The notes: generated from the sequence alone by a model not told the origin. Counted from the first letter of the stretch, positions 27,532 to 35,944 are shown. The stretch: 64,000 bases of DNA from Bacillus sp. FJAT-29790 (GCF_019039215.1 NZ_JAHNZZ010000001.1:2137601-2201600), one strand, 5' to 3'. Numbers and translations are program-made.

Positions 27532-28563
27532 TTAAATCCCCTCCAGTAGATGAAACATTGGTAATAATACGGCTAAATACATCGAAACAATCAAAAAACC
27601 GATGAGCAAATACAAACAGGGCTGAATGGTTTTCAGCAACTTTTCTGTCCTTTCTTCGAGAAGATTTAAGCAGTGCCTGCTGAAGAAGAATAACTCTTGA
27701 TCGAGCTTTCCATTCTTCTGCCCATGTCTAATGATGTGCAAAAGCTCTGTTTCAAAAAATGGATAATTTAGCAATATATCCTCTAGCCTCTCCCCCTTTC
27801 GTAAGCTAATTTTCATTTCTTTGCCTAGCTCCTTATAAAGTGGCTGCTGATCATTTTTTTCAAACAAACTAAGCGCTTCATGGACGGACAAACCACTAGC
27901 CAATAAATAACTAATTTGGACAGAGAAATAATGAGTGTAGTACAGCTTAAAAAAATAGCCGATAATCGGAATTGAAACGAGTATTTTTTTTTGTTTGATT
28001 TGAGTGTAGTTTCGAAATTTCAAAAAATAGTAGCAAAGAAAAACGAAGAAGAATAGGCACGCACCTGTGATGAGGAACGGTAGGATGTCCCCGAAGAAAT
28101 AGATGACTTTCGTGAAGAAATTCGGCTTCAGCTTCATTGAGAGAAATAAAGACGAGAATCTCGGCAATATCACATTCTCGACAAAGATAAACAATACGGC
28201 AGTAATAAAGATTAATAATAAGGGATATGCAAGTAATTTCTTAAGCTGTTCAAAGTCTTTGTCCCTTTTCAGCATCATCTCGCTTCCATCTTTGAAAGCA
28301 CTCGCAAGCCCCCCATGCTGCTCCGCAAAATATACATAGCCAATCAAATTTGGATTGAATTTCAAATTTGCTAAAATCTGATAAAACGGATAACCTTCCC
28401 TTAAATCGGCGAGGGACTTTGCGACCTCCACTTTTTTATTTTCGGGAAGCTGGAATAGTAAAGATTCAAGGGCCTCCGATAGCGGATATCCCCGTGTTAG
28501 AAGTTCGCCTGTTCTTTTTAAAAAATGACTCTGTTCTTGGAGGCTCCATTTACACTTTTTCAT
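27532..28563 (-). CDS. comGB: Competence type II secretion-like membrane protein ComGB
   Basis: About 343 residues, a PilC/GspF-family platform protein with three membrane helices and two repeated cytoplasmic halves. The chosen ATG at 28561-28563 gives MKKCKWSLQEQSHFLKRTG, aligned with known ComGB starts, and overlaps comGA by 14 bp. Upstream in-frame starts (to 28614) lie deeper in comGA. Stop is 2 bp before comGC. Confidence 0.92.
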   Translation of the reverse strand: MKKCKWSLQEQSHFLKRTGELLTRGYPLSEALESLLFQLPENKKVEVAKSLADLREGYPFYQILANLKFNPNLIGYVYFAEQHGGLASAFKDGSEMMLKRDKDFEQLKKLLAYPLLLIFITAVLFIFVENVILPRFSSLFLSMKLKPNFFTKVIYFFGDILPFLITGACLFFFVFLCYYFLKFRNYTQIKQKKILVSIPIIGYFFKLYYTHYFSVQISYLLASGLSVHEALSLFEKNDQQPLYKELGKEMKISLRKGERLEDILLNYPFFETELLHIIRHGQKNGKLDQELFFFSRHCLNLLEERTEKLLKTIQPCLYLLIGFLIVSMYLAVLLPMFHLLEGI

Positions 28564-29620
28564 TATCAAGTACCCACCGGTCATACTCAGTTTCTTTAAT
28601 ATAGCCAAGTGCAATTCCCTTCTTAATGACTTCCTTTATTCTCGGATACATGATTGCTTCTTCTTCCCCTCTCGCCACTCTCAATGCTGCATTTAATGCC
28701 CTGCCATTCAATAGTTCAAAAATACTGGCCCTTTTCCACCTCCCATAACAATAACAAAAAGGTGAACATTCCCCTTGGCAATATGGACAGGTCAGTTCTA
28801 CAAGCCTTTGCGCAGTTACAGCAACAAGCGTCTGTTCAATTTCAACCCAGTTAACGCCGAATTCGTTCAATCTGTAGATCGCGCCTTTTGCATCACGCGT
28901 ATGCATGGTCGATAAAACTAAATGGCCTGTAAGTGCGGCACGTACGGCAATCTTTGCTGTTTCTGCATCCCTTATCTCTCCGACCATAATAATATCGGGA
29001 TCATGCCTTAAAATCGCTTTTAGACCTGTTGAATAAGAAACGCCTGCTTTTTCATTTACTTGAACTTGGAGTACCATGTCGTGTTCTTTTTCGATGGGAT
29101 CTTCGAGTGTGATGACATTGCGGCTGAACATGTGGGAGGTTTCATTTAAAAGTGAATAAAGAGTTGTAGTTTTCCCCGATCCAGTAGGACCAGTAAAAAT
29201 AATTAATCCATGGGCATGTTTTAATAAAGCAAGCATTTTTCGAGTCATGGCTGGAAATAAGGAAATTTGAAAGAAAGGAATTTGTTCCTGCTGAGGGAGG
29301 ATTCTGATGACAAGGCTCTCATTATGACTGGAAGGAAGGGTTGAAAACCGAAGTCCAATCATCTGCCCATCAATCAAATGGGAGTATGCACCGCTTTGCG
29401 GCCGTCTTTTTTCTCCTATGTCCATTGAAGCAGTGAATTTAAAATGGGAAATGAGTCTATCACATTCTTCTTTTGGGAGGGAATGCCTTGGAAGTAATTT
29501 GTTCGCGAGGCGCAATTGAATGAGTGTGTCTCTTCTGCGGGGGACAATATGAATGTCTGAAGCATGGTTTCTAACTGCATCTTTGATAATTCGTTCGGCT
29601 AACTTTTCGATTGTGTTCAA
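28550..29620 (-). CDS. comGA: Competence ATPase ComGA
   Basis: Traffic ATPase driving pseudopilus assembly, 356 residues. Walker A GPTGSGKTT (about 135-143), Asp box VITLEDPIE, Walker B IIMVGEIRD and the conserved HTRDAKGAIYRL are all present. Two Cys pairs near the C-terminal third (CPYCQGEC) resemble the metal-binding motif of GspE. Start is TTG at 29618-29620, ten bases after AAGGTGGTG; a four-codon ATG TTC AGT TGA frame overlaps it. First gene of the comG operon. Confidence 0.95.
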   Translation of the reverse strand: MNTIEKLAERIIKDAVRNHASDIHIVPRRRDTLIQLRLANKLLPRHSLPKEECDRLISHFKFTASMDIGEKRRPQSGAYSHLIDGQMIGLRFSTLPSSHNESLVIRILPQQEQIPFFQISLFPAMTRKMLALLKHAHGLIIFTGPTGSGKTTTLYSLLNETSHMFSRNVITLEDPIEKEHDMVLQVQVNEKAGVSYSTGLKAILRHDPDIIMVGEIRDAETAKIAVRAALTGHLVLSTMHTRDAKGAIYRLNEFGVNWVEIEQTLVAVTAQRLVELTCPYCQGECSPFCYCYGRWKRASIFELLNGRALNAALRVARGEEEAIMYPRIKEVIKKGIALGYIKETEYDRWVLDNEKV

Positions 29621-29668
29621 CTGAACATCACACCACCTTTTATTGGAATATATTAATTATTCGACTTT

Positions 29669-29697
29669 ATTTTATAATCTCCTTCTTTTTTTGACAA
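29669..29697 (-). promoter_or_regulatory. Sigma-A-like promoter upstream of comGA
   Basis: On the minus strand TTGTCA (29692-29697) and TAAAAT (29669-29674) are separated by 17 bp, 49 bp upstream of the comGA start. I did not find a clear pair of ComK boxes (AAAA-N5-TTTT) nearby. Assigned by pattern only. Confidence 0.4.
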
Positions 29698-29874
29698 ATT
29701 TTTCGCATTCAATTTTCACAAAATAAATAGAGGCAGTTTTCCCCAGTTCCTTTAGTATTTGTGTCTATTGTCCCGAAAAAAATGTGAACATTTTATAAAC
29801 TTATGGTGAATATAGTGTTAACCCACTACACCTGTACTATAATGAAGTCATTATCCGGTCTGAGGTGAGCATTG

Positions 29875-30576
29875 GTGGAACAAACATTAAAAATTACAAA
29901 TGTTTTATCTGATCCAACACGCTATTATATTTATCAATTCATCACGAAGATACATAAAGAAGTAACTGTACAGGAAATTGCCGAAAAGTTTAATATCCAT
30001 CCAAACGTTGCAAGACTTCATCTATCGAAGCTTGAAGATGTAAGCATGCTTGTCTCTTCGACACAGAAAACAGGAAAAGGCGGCAGGCCAAGCAGGCTTT
30101 ATCGCTTATCAGAAGACGTCATTCAGCTTCATTTCCCGTATCGGGACTATCAGCTCCTTTCCAAGATTGCGATGCAGACAATGCTTTCTTTAGGTGAGGC
30201 AGGCAAGCAGGCATTATATGAAACAGGAAAGAAATTTGGTCAGGAATTAATCGAACAAGAACTAAACCGCTTTTCCCAAAATGATGAAACCCTTTCTTTC
30301 GATCAAAAATTAAATATCATTAAAACAGCAGCAACGATGTCCGGTTTTTACCCCGAATTCGAAGCAAATCAGGAAAAGACCAAAATTTACTTCCAAATTT
30401 TTAACTGCCCGTTCAAAGAAGTGGCACTAGATCATACTGAATCTGTTTGTAACATGCACTTCGAATATCTAAAAGGAATGTTTGAAGCCGTTTTTAATTC
30501 GATCGAGTTAGAGGAAAAGGAGAACATGATCAGCGGCTGCGAATCTTGTTCTTATCAGGCTCTCGTCACAATTTAG
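29875..30576 (+). CDS. Winged-helix regulator with C-terminal cysteine cluster (SufR-like, COG2345-type)
   Basis: 233 residues. The N-terminal winged helix (about 5-80) includes VQEIAEKFNIHPNVARLHL and the wing GKGGRPSRLYRLS. The C-terminal part carries four cysteines: Cys 178 and Cys 192 (13 residues between) and a CESC pair (222 and 225). This layout resembles SufR and related regulators that bind an iron-sulfur cluster or metal. GTG at 29875 follows GAGGTGA by six bases; TTG at 29872 is the alternative. Target genes are unknown. Confidence 0.7.
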   Translation: MEQTLKITNVLSDPTRYYIYQFITKIHKEVTVQEIAEKFNIHPNVARLHLSKLEDVSMLVSSTQKTGKGGRPSRLYRLSEDVIQLHFPYRDYQLLSKIAMQTMLSLGEAGKQALYETGKKFGQELIEQELNRFSQNDETLSFDQKLNIIKTAATMSGFYPEFEANQEKTKIYFQIFNCPFKEVALDHTESVCNMHFEYLKGMFEAVFNSIELEEKENMISGCESCSYQALVTI

Positions 30577-30734
30577 CCATAAAGTGAAACTTACACGTAC
30601 CAACAAGTTGCTCGTTCGTACAATTGGCGGGAATTTCGCTGTCCATTAATCAAATATAAAGAGTGTTTACTTTTAAGCTACATTTAACTTATAATATGTA
30701 ATGATGTACTGTCATGGCAAAAGGAGGGATACAT

Positions 30735-30980
30735 ATGGATCGTATGTACAGAGTGTTAGGATTTTGGACGGGAATTTTCGCTGTCATGTTCTATTTAGGC
30801 GATATGTATACCACGTCATTAATCTTCTTCGGCCAAACAGGATTTTTCCTGCTTTTAAGCTACTTAAAGCTTACCGAACGGATGTATATGTATGTTTTTG
30901 CAGCTTATTTAACCGTGTTTTTCGTAGGCTTTACCTACTGGTCAACATTTATGATGACTCCAGGGGCTGGCGGGCACTAA
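30735..30980 (+). CDS. yqgY: DUF2626 family membrane protein YqgY
   Basis: 81 residues, almost entirely hydrophobic with about three helices (MYRVLGFWTGIFAVMFYLGD at the start, ending TPGAGGH). Conserved in Bacillus; function unknown. ATG at 30735 has AAGGAGGG eight bases upstream; an earlier in-frame ATG at 30714 overlaps that site and is rejected. A strong terminator follows. Confidence 0.88.
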   Translation: MDRMYRVLGFWTGIFAVMFYLGDMYTTSLIFFGQTGFFLLLSYLKLTERMYMYVFAAYLTVFFVGFTYWSTFMMTPGAGGH

Positions 30981-30993
30981 TAAGCTACTTAAT

Positions 30994-31023
30994 AAAAAAG
31001 CGATGGGACCCCATCGCTTTTTT
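30994..31023 (+). terminator. Terminator of yqgY
   Basis: AAAAAAGCGATGGG pairs with CCCATCGCTTTTTT around a two- to four-base loop. Very strong stem and T-run. Confidence 0.92.
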
Positions 31024-31027
31024 ATTA

Positions 31028-31257
31028 TGGCTCTTTTCGCATATATTGTTGTTTTTAGCCTTCAAAGTTTGCCCGTTGATTTCCGCTGCGGGCACTTGCT
31101 TCCGCGGGGAGGGACGGGAGCCTCCTCGGCGTTACCGCCTGTGGGATCTCCCGTTTCCCTCTATTTCCCGCAGGAGTCAAGTGCCCTCCGCTCCAATCAA
31201 CTCAGATTGTTATATAAAATCATACTAAAAAAGCAACAAAGTTTACGAAAACAACCT
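31028..31257. repeat. Family A MITE-like element, copy 2 (full length)
   Basis: 230 bp, from TGGCTCTTTTCG to CGAAAACAACCT. It is flanked by perfect 6-bp direct repeats TTATTA (31022-31027 and 31258-31263). The core is a long GC-rich hairpin (GGGCACTTG near 31090 pairs with CAAGTGCCC near 31180), bounded by TCCGCT on both sides. The right duplication contains the stop codon of the neighbouring methyltransferase. No open reading frame for a transposase. Confidence 0.85.
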
Positions 31258-31260
31258 TTA

Positions 31261-32328
31261 TTATTTCTCCATCCCCTTTTTCTGCAGAATCACATGAAAT
31301 GCAGAGCTCATCCCAGATGGCATGATCAGACTGCGAATCGCCCGGTTTCTTTTGCTTATTTCCGAAAATGGATTAGGATCATAATTCTCCTGTAAATCCT
31401 CTAAAATGCCAGTATGAAGTAAAAATTCATCTTGGCGCCATTTTTTGATAAACTGTAATCCTTTTTCGTTACCTAGACGGATCAATGAATCGAAATGAAC
31501 GTGACTTGTAATATCCATTTCTCCGGGATGCTCTAAGATATTGTTGATTTGCTGATGTTTATAATACCCTCTTAAGCTTCCATCCCTTCTCCCTGGCTCT
31601 AGCCACTCTTTATTGGAGTAACCGTAATCGACAGTCAGCACCAGTCCCCTTTCTAGCACTTTTGCAATTTCAGAGATCATATTCTCCATCTGCAATGGAA
31701 TTTCGATTCTTTGGTTCTCTTCTAATGTCAATCCACTCGCTTCTAAAAATGACCGTATCCGATCATTCCCCAATGGTACCGTCGTTTCCGCCAGTTGATC
31801 ACTTTTTATGGTTACCAAAACCTCCATTAAACGACCGTCATGTTTTTCAATCACATGAACTGGAAAAGCATCGAACAGCTCATTTGAAAAAATTAAACCA
31901 TGAAACGAGGATATTACCTCAAGACTTGCTATTTGCTTGACTCTTTCATTAAAAATAATTTGTTCCTGCTGCAATTTCCGATGATACGGACTTTCTTCCA
32001 AAATATAATAATGGATTGGGTCTGTTGAAAGGGTATTCCATTCTTCAATAAAGGCTTTAGCAAATCGCCCTGTCCCTGCCCCGATTTCACATATAGCCGA
32101 AGGAAGATCATATTCGCGAACTTGTTTATAAAACCAGTTCGCAAGCGACCGTCCGTAAATATCTGAAATATTGCTAGAAGTTATAAAATCCCCTTCTCGT
32201 CCAATTTTATTTTTTTCTTTCATGTAATATCCATATTGCGGATGATAAAGGGCCTGTTCAATATATTCCTCGTATGTAATCCTTTGCAGGGGTTTTTTCA
32301 ATATATAATCTTTGAGATAATTAATCAT
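31261..32328 (-). CDS. SAM-dependent methyltransferase, MidA/NDUFAF7 family
   Basis: 355 residues. The SAM-binding motif ICEIGAGTGRFAKAF (about residues 80-94), the preceding SSNISDIYGRSLANWF and ILTHAR-like later blocks fit COG1565 (MidA; NDUFAF7 methylates an arginine in complex I in mitochondria). The bacterial substrate is unknown. Start is ATG at 32326-32328 after AAAGGAGC. The stop codon TAA lies inside the 6-bp target duplication of a family A element, so the insertion preserved or recreated the stop. Confidence 0.85.
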   Translation of the reverse strand: MINYLKDYILKKPLQRITYEEYIEQALYHPQYGYYMKEKNKIGREGDFITSSNISDIYGRSLANWFYKQVREYDLPSAICEIGAGTGRFAKAFIEEWNTLSTDPIHYYILEESPYHRKLQQEQIIFNERVKQIASLEVISSFHGLIFSNELFDAFPVHVIEKHDGRLMEVLVTIKSDQLAETTVPLGNDRIRSFLEASGLTLEENQRIEIPLQMENMISEIAKVLERGLVLTVDYGYSNKEWLEPGRRDGSLRGYYKHQQINNILEHPGEMDITSHVHFDSLIRLGNEKGLQFIKKWRQDEFLLHTGILEDLQENYDPNPFSEISKRNRAIRSLIMPSGMSSAFHVILQKKGMEK

Positions 32329-32438
32329 AAATGCTCCTTTTGTTTGTTTTCATTATTGACACAGTGTTAACTTTATTATATTGTAATATTAGTAGCTTAA
32401 CTATATCCCCTCCCATTATTTGAATAGAACATCCCCCA

Positions 32439-32471
32439 GAAAAGCCCTTCTCATATGAGAAGGGCTTTTCT
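32439..32471 (-). terminator. Terminator downstream of yqgX
   Basis: Perfect palindrome: AGAAAAGCCCTTCTCAT pairs with ATGAGAAGGGCTTTTCT. It could act in both directions. It lies between the methyltransferase start and the family B element. Confidence 0.88.
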
Positions 32472-32508
32472 ATTTACTAGAGGAACCGAATCTTTGAAGT
32501 TAGATAAC

Positions 32509-32714
32509 TGTCTAGCTCCACAAGGAACGCTACGGAAGCATAAGCATCGCACGACTAAAAGCGATAGCTTTTAGGAGGAGCGCCCAGCGACTATTAGACT
32601 TCCCTCTCCTCCTTACGATAAGTCAACATCGAATCGCTTCGCTCTTCGTGTTTTCCTTTATCTCATCCGGAGCGGTCCAGTCCATACGTCGCTATCCGGG
32701 CGCTTCCGCTTTTC
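32509..32714 (-). repeat. Family B-related element, copy 3 (long variant, reverse)
   Basis: On the minus strand it has the same ends as copies 1 and 2 (GCGGAAGCGCC at the start and GGAGCTAGACA at the end), but about 205 bp and a different interior. AGCGCCC and GGGCGCT still pair, joined by GCGAC/GTCGC, and a second hairpin TAAAAGC/GCTTTTA follows. It begins directly after the yqgX stop codon. Confidence 0.65.
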
Positions 32715-32717
32715 TAT

Positions 32718-33353
32718 TTAAAAACCATTTAAAAAGGGATTAGAGTCCATTTCCTGCTCAATGGTTGTTGCTGGCCCGTGTCCAGGCAGTACAATCGTTT
32801 CTTCAGGTAAAGTGAGTAATTTATCATGAATGCTTCTTAGAAGCTGGTTATGATTCCCCCCGCGGAGATCTGTGCGCCCGATGCTGCCGCTAAATAACGC
32901 ATCCCCGGCAACAACTAAACCAGTTTCCTTAAAGTAAAATGACAAACTTCCAGGTGAATGTCCAGGCGTTTCAAAGATTTGAAACGAAAAATCACCAATA
33001 TTCATCTCTTTTTCAGCAGTAATCAAATGATCTGCTGGTTTTCCGCTAACAAGCTTCCCCATGTCAAAAAATTGCGAGCCATTTAATGCCGGATCAAGCA
33101 GCCAATCGGCCTCTTTTTTGTGAATATAGACAGGAATTGCAAATTCATCCCTGATTTCATCCACTGCTCCAATATGGTCAAAATGGGCATGAGTCAAGAT
33201 AATCGCAAGCGGATTTAATTTGTTTTGACGAATAAAATGGCTAAGCTTTTTACTTTCTTCACCCGGATCAAAAATTAAGCATGTATTATTTTCCTTTGAC
33301 AATACATAACAGTTCGTTTGTAATGGTCCTAAAGCAAGCGGGTACCATTTCAT
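32718..33353 (-). CDS. yqgX: Metallo-beta-lactamase-fold hydrolase YqgX (glyoxalase II-like)
   Basis: 211 residues. Metal-binding motif THAHFDHIG (His 55, His 57, Asp 59, His 60), then GHSPGSL, AGDALFSGSIGR and LPGHGPAT give the complete set. The family is related to hydroxyacylglutathione hydrolases; B. subtilis YqgX is linked to methylglyoxal detoxification. ATG at 33351-33353 follows GGAGGTG by six bases; an in-frame start five codons upstream overlaps that site. Confidence 0.92.
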   Translation of the reverse strand: MKWYPLALGPLQTNCYVLSKENNTCLIFDPGEESKKLSHFIRQNKLNPLAIILTHAHFDHIGAVDEIRDEFAIPVYIHKKEADWLLDPALNGSQFFDMGKLVSGKPADHLITAEKEMNIGDFSFQIFETPGHSPGSLSFYFKETGLVVAGDALFSGSIGRTDLRGGNHNQLLRSIHDKLLTLPEETIVLPGHGPATTIEQEMDSNPFLNGF

Positions 33354-33458
33354 TAGAAACACCTCCATTTAGATATAATCAGCTAGTCTTATTTTACACT
33401 ATATTAGCAAAAGATTTAAAGGAAACACCCTCACATTACCCATTTCAAGGAGAAAACA

Positions 33459-33935
33459 ATGAAAATAATTTATGGTGTTGAAGCAAATTATATTATTGAA
33501 GAAGTTCCCGAATGTAAGGAACTGATCGAGGGCGAGACGACAATATTTGATTATCATGATTCTACATTTATCTATGAAACCAAAGAAGATGCCTCCCTTG
33601 CAGAGGATTTATTAAGGGAGGTTGGGCTATTCGAAAATCAAACTGATCTTATTCTCGTAGGCGAAGGAGAAAAAGGAGATACATTTTTTGATTTTGGGAT
33701 GGAGTCATCACATGGCACTTATCTTCTAAAAGAATTGCTGTGTGCTTTTTCGATTGTTAGAGGAAATTCTGATGCAATACAAATGGCTACCTTTCAGCTT
33801 CAGGAACATTTCATCTTTAAGGCTGAAAGCGATATTGCAGCCATTTATTTTGCGGAACTGCATCTACAGGATTTAATAGAGGGGATTGCCGTGGCTTACG
33901 ACATAGAAGTGTCATTCTTTGAACTCGACAAATGA
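33459..33935 (+). CDS. Hypothetical acidic protein
   Basis: 158 residues, strongly acidic (MKIIYGVEANYIIEEVPECK at the start; ELHLQDLIEGIAVAYDIEVS near the end). No membrane segment, signal or recognised motif. AAGGAG lies ten bases before the ATG, and codon use looks like its neighbours, so I accept it as a gene. I do not recognise the family. It is divergent from yqgX and upstream of the DUF2759 gene. Confidence 0.65.
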   Translation: MKIIYGVEANYIIEEVPECKELIEGETTIFDYHDSTFIYETKEDASLAEDLLREVGLFENQTDLILVGEGEKGDTFFDFGMESSHGTYLLKELLCAFSIVRGNSDAIQMATFQLQEHFIFKAESDIAAIYFAELHLQDLIEGIAVAYDIEVSFFELDK

Positions 33936-34057
33936 CGGAAAAAACTATAAAATATAATACGAATGTAAAAATAGGCATTACATACAGGTTCCTGACCTGA
34001 AATATGATTTTCACAGAGCATTCATCTGCTTATCATAACAAAAAGGGGGCTATTCTG

Positions 34058-34231
34058 ATGGGACTAGTTATTATTTTCGGTTTAGTAGCTATTTTGGCGG
34101 CTTTTGGTACAATTAGTTCACTTAAAAACAAAAATCTTCTTGGTTTTGTTTTTGCAGCTGGATCATTTGTCATTTTCGGCGGTTTTGCCTTAATGACAGC
34201 AATTAACAGTGGTTACCCTGCGGTACACTAA
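34058..34231 (+). CDS. DUF2759 family small membrane protein (YqgW-like)
   Basis: 57 residues with two membrane helices (MGLVIIFGLVAILAAFGTIS and FVFAAGSFVIFGGFALMT). AAGGGGG lies ten bases before the ATG at 34058; an open frame to 34004 has no ribosome binding site. In B. subtilis the yqgV-yqgX interval holds the small gene yqgW; the equivalence is inferred from position and pattern. Confidence 0.8.
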   Translation: MGLVIIFGLVAILAAFGTISSLKNKNLLGFVFAAGSFVIFGGFALMTAINSGYPAVH

Positions 34232-34235
34232 GAAA

Positions 34236-34349
34236 AGCGGAAGCGCCTCGATCACCCCCGACAAGCACAAGACGATCCTCCCGGAAAGGTGAGCTCTACC
34301 TTTCAGGATTGGCTTGTGAACTCGAGGGGGTAGGCGCTGGAGCTAGACA
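34236..34349 (+). repeat. Family B nested-hairpin element, copy 2
   Basis: Nearly identical to 22189-22301 (about five differences). The four nested stems are all kept: AGCGCCT/AGGCGCT, CCCCC/GGGGG, ACAAGC/GCTTGT and GAAAGGT/ACCTTTC. It begins four bases after the DUF2759 stop codon. Confidence 0.8.
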
Positions 34350-34370
34350 CTAAATCCAAAAATCTGCAAA

Positions 34371-34407
34371 AGGGAGGACTGCCTTATCGTAGGCAGTCCT
34401 TTTACTT
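34371..34407. terminator. Bidirectional terminator between DUF2759 gene and yqgV
   Basis: AGGACTGCCT (34375-34384) pairs with AGGCAGTCCT (34391-34400), with U-rich flanks on the plus strand. It separates two convergent genes. Confidence 0.85.
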
Positions 34408-34722
34408 TTATCCCTCTAATTGACTTAAAACTCTTTCTACCTTATCTTCCATTCTTCTTTTAACGTCCCGTCTGTCATCAATGCGGATATTGGTTGCTAC
34501 CCTTGCAAGCCCCTTTTCAAAAGGAACCTCATGCATGGCTAGTATGACTTCAAATAAAATAGGAAGCTCACCTTCAATGATCGTGTTCATAGGCGTTAAC
34601 TGGAAACGAATCTGACCTTTTTCTTCATATTCTCTTAAAACACGCTGTATATCAGCAACATAACTGCTGACACTCGGTGAATCAGTTCCAATTGGTATAA
34701 CGGTTACATCGACGATTGCCAT
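34408..34722 (-). CDS. yqgV: MTH1187/YqgV family thiamine-binding-type protein
   Basis: 104 residues with the family pattern MAIVDVTVIPIGTDSPSVSSYV and PMNTIIEGELPILFEVILAMHE. The MTH1187/YkoF-like fold binds thiamine or related ligands in some members; the role in Bacillus is not established. ATG at 34720-34722 follows AGAAGG by nine bases; the in-frame GTG three codons earlier abuts the ribosome binding site. Confidence 0.85.
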   Translation of the reverse strand: MAIVDVTVIPIGTDSPSVSSYVADIQRVLREYEEKGQIRFQLTPMNTIIEGELPILFEVILAMHEVPFEKGLARVATNIRIDDRRDVKRRMEDKVERVLSQLEG

Positions 34723-34789
34723 AATCTTCACCCTTCTAATAGTAATAATGGATATTGCGATTTAGGTTTCCATATAGAATGAAAAGAAT

Positions 34790-35944
34790 TTATTCCTTCA
34801 CAAGCTGAATCATTTGTTTTGTATCAACGTTTATTAGTTTTTCAAAATAAAAACCATATAAACAGTGTTTTCCATTTGGCGAGCAGCTTAAAGGCTCATT
34901 TTGCAAGACCTCAAAAATGGCGGTTTTCTCCCCTTTTACTAAATCAAATGAAAAAAGTTGAAACCCCTCCGTATATGTATCAGCATCCGTGCTGAAAAGC
35001 GGCTGGAAGGAGTAAAAATGGTTTCGCTCATCAAAATCAAAATAAGGAACAAGCCAATCAGAAAACCGCGTTAAATGCGGAATGGAAAAATCGGCTAATT
35101 TACGAAAGTCATTAGATTGGAAGGAATATTTAGCCTCCCCCATTTTATCAGAAGTAACGGTGATCGTCATAATGATACCCTTTATTGTCTTTACATGAAA
35201 AATATCATCGAGCACCTTTTTCTCGTCCGTCTTGAAAATCGATTTTTTCATCAGTGGAGCAAAAAGTGATGGATCTTGTATACTCCAATCCAAATAGATG
35301 AGTTCGTCCTTTGCAACCCAATATGCAAATGGCTCCTTTAATTGAACCTCCACAAGTTTTTTTTCGTCAATATTTAATTGAAATGTAGAAAAGTCCCAAT
35401 TCTCCTTAAATGAGGAGATCAACAGCAAGTTTTCATCGTAAGGGTTCCACTCAATCGTAAGATCAAATACCTCTAACCGTTCAGTCATTATCTCTTTCCC
35501 GTCTTGATCTAAAATCGATATTACACCCTCATATGTTGTTGGGACCGTATAAACCAATATACGTTTTCCGGAAGGGCTCGTATATACAGAGGCAACAGGT
35601 GCCTCACTTTCATAAATTAGCTTGCTCTCGCCTGTAAAAATATGATATGTATACACATTTGAACCTAGCCCGATATTTGTAACATAAATGATCGTTTCAT
35701 TATTAAGCCAGCCACTTACTGTATTAAATTGGCCACGTTCCATTTGAATAGGAGCCCGGACGTTAAAACCAGCATAAGAAGGTGGAATGGTTTCCTTATG
35801 TAAAGTTTTACTATGCATTGTTTCAGGCTGCAAACCCGACTCTTTTTCTACTTTTTGGCACCCAATCATTAGTAGGATTGAAATAAAAAGACAAACAAAT
35901 AAAAAAAGAAACCTTCTCCATGTCCGGTCATACACCTTTACCAA
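34790..35944 (-). CDS. yqgU: YqgU-like lipoprotein (beta-propeller-like)
   Basis: About 384 residues with an N-terminal membrane segment ending in a lipobox (LLMIGC, Cys about 29). The remainder has repeated beta-strand blades (GWLNNETIIYVTN, VYTSPSGKRILVYT, EWNPYDENLLLIS), consistent with an extracytoplasmic beta-propeller. The function is unknown. TTG at 35942-35944 lies seven bases after GGAGG and is preferred to the GTG two codons earlier, which overlaps the site. Confidence 0.75.
   Translation of the reverse strand: MVKVYDRTWRRFLFLFVCLFISILLMIGCQKVEKESGLQPETMHSKTLHKETIPPSYAGFNVRAPIQMERGQFNTVSGWLNNETIIYVTNIGLGSNVYTYHIFTGESKLIYESEAPVASVYTSPSGKRILVYTVPTTYEGVISILDQDGKEIMTERLEVFDLTIEWNPYDENLLLISSFKENWDFSTFQLNIDEKKLVEVQLKEPFAYWVAKDELIYLDWSIQDPSLFAPLMKKSIFKTDEKKVLDDIFHVKTIKGIIMTITVTSDKMGEAKYSFQSNDFRKLADFSIPHLTRFSDWLVPYFDFDERNHFYSFQPLFSTDADTYTEGFQLFSFDLVKGEKTAIFEVLQNEPLSCSPNGKHCLYGFYFEKLINVDTKQMIQLVKE

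Noticed and set aside
25590..29620. Frameshift or broken genes in the comG operon
   Set aside because: All seven frames are intact; the overlaps are normal translational coupling and each keeps its pilin or ATPase motifs.
29621..29870. ComK boxes upstream of comGA
   Set aside because: No convincing pair of AAAA-N5-TTTT half-sites with standard spacing was visible; one AAAA-N8-TTTT is the wrong spacing.
30701..31228. 175-residue open frame on the plus strand
   Set aside because: It overlaps yqgY in another frame and runs through the terminator and a family A element; no supporting start site.
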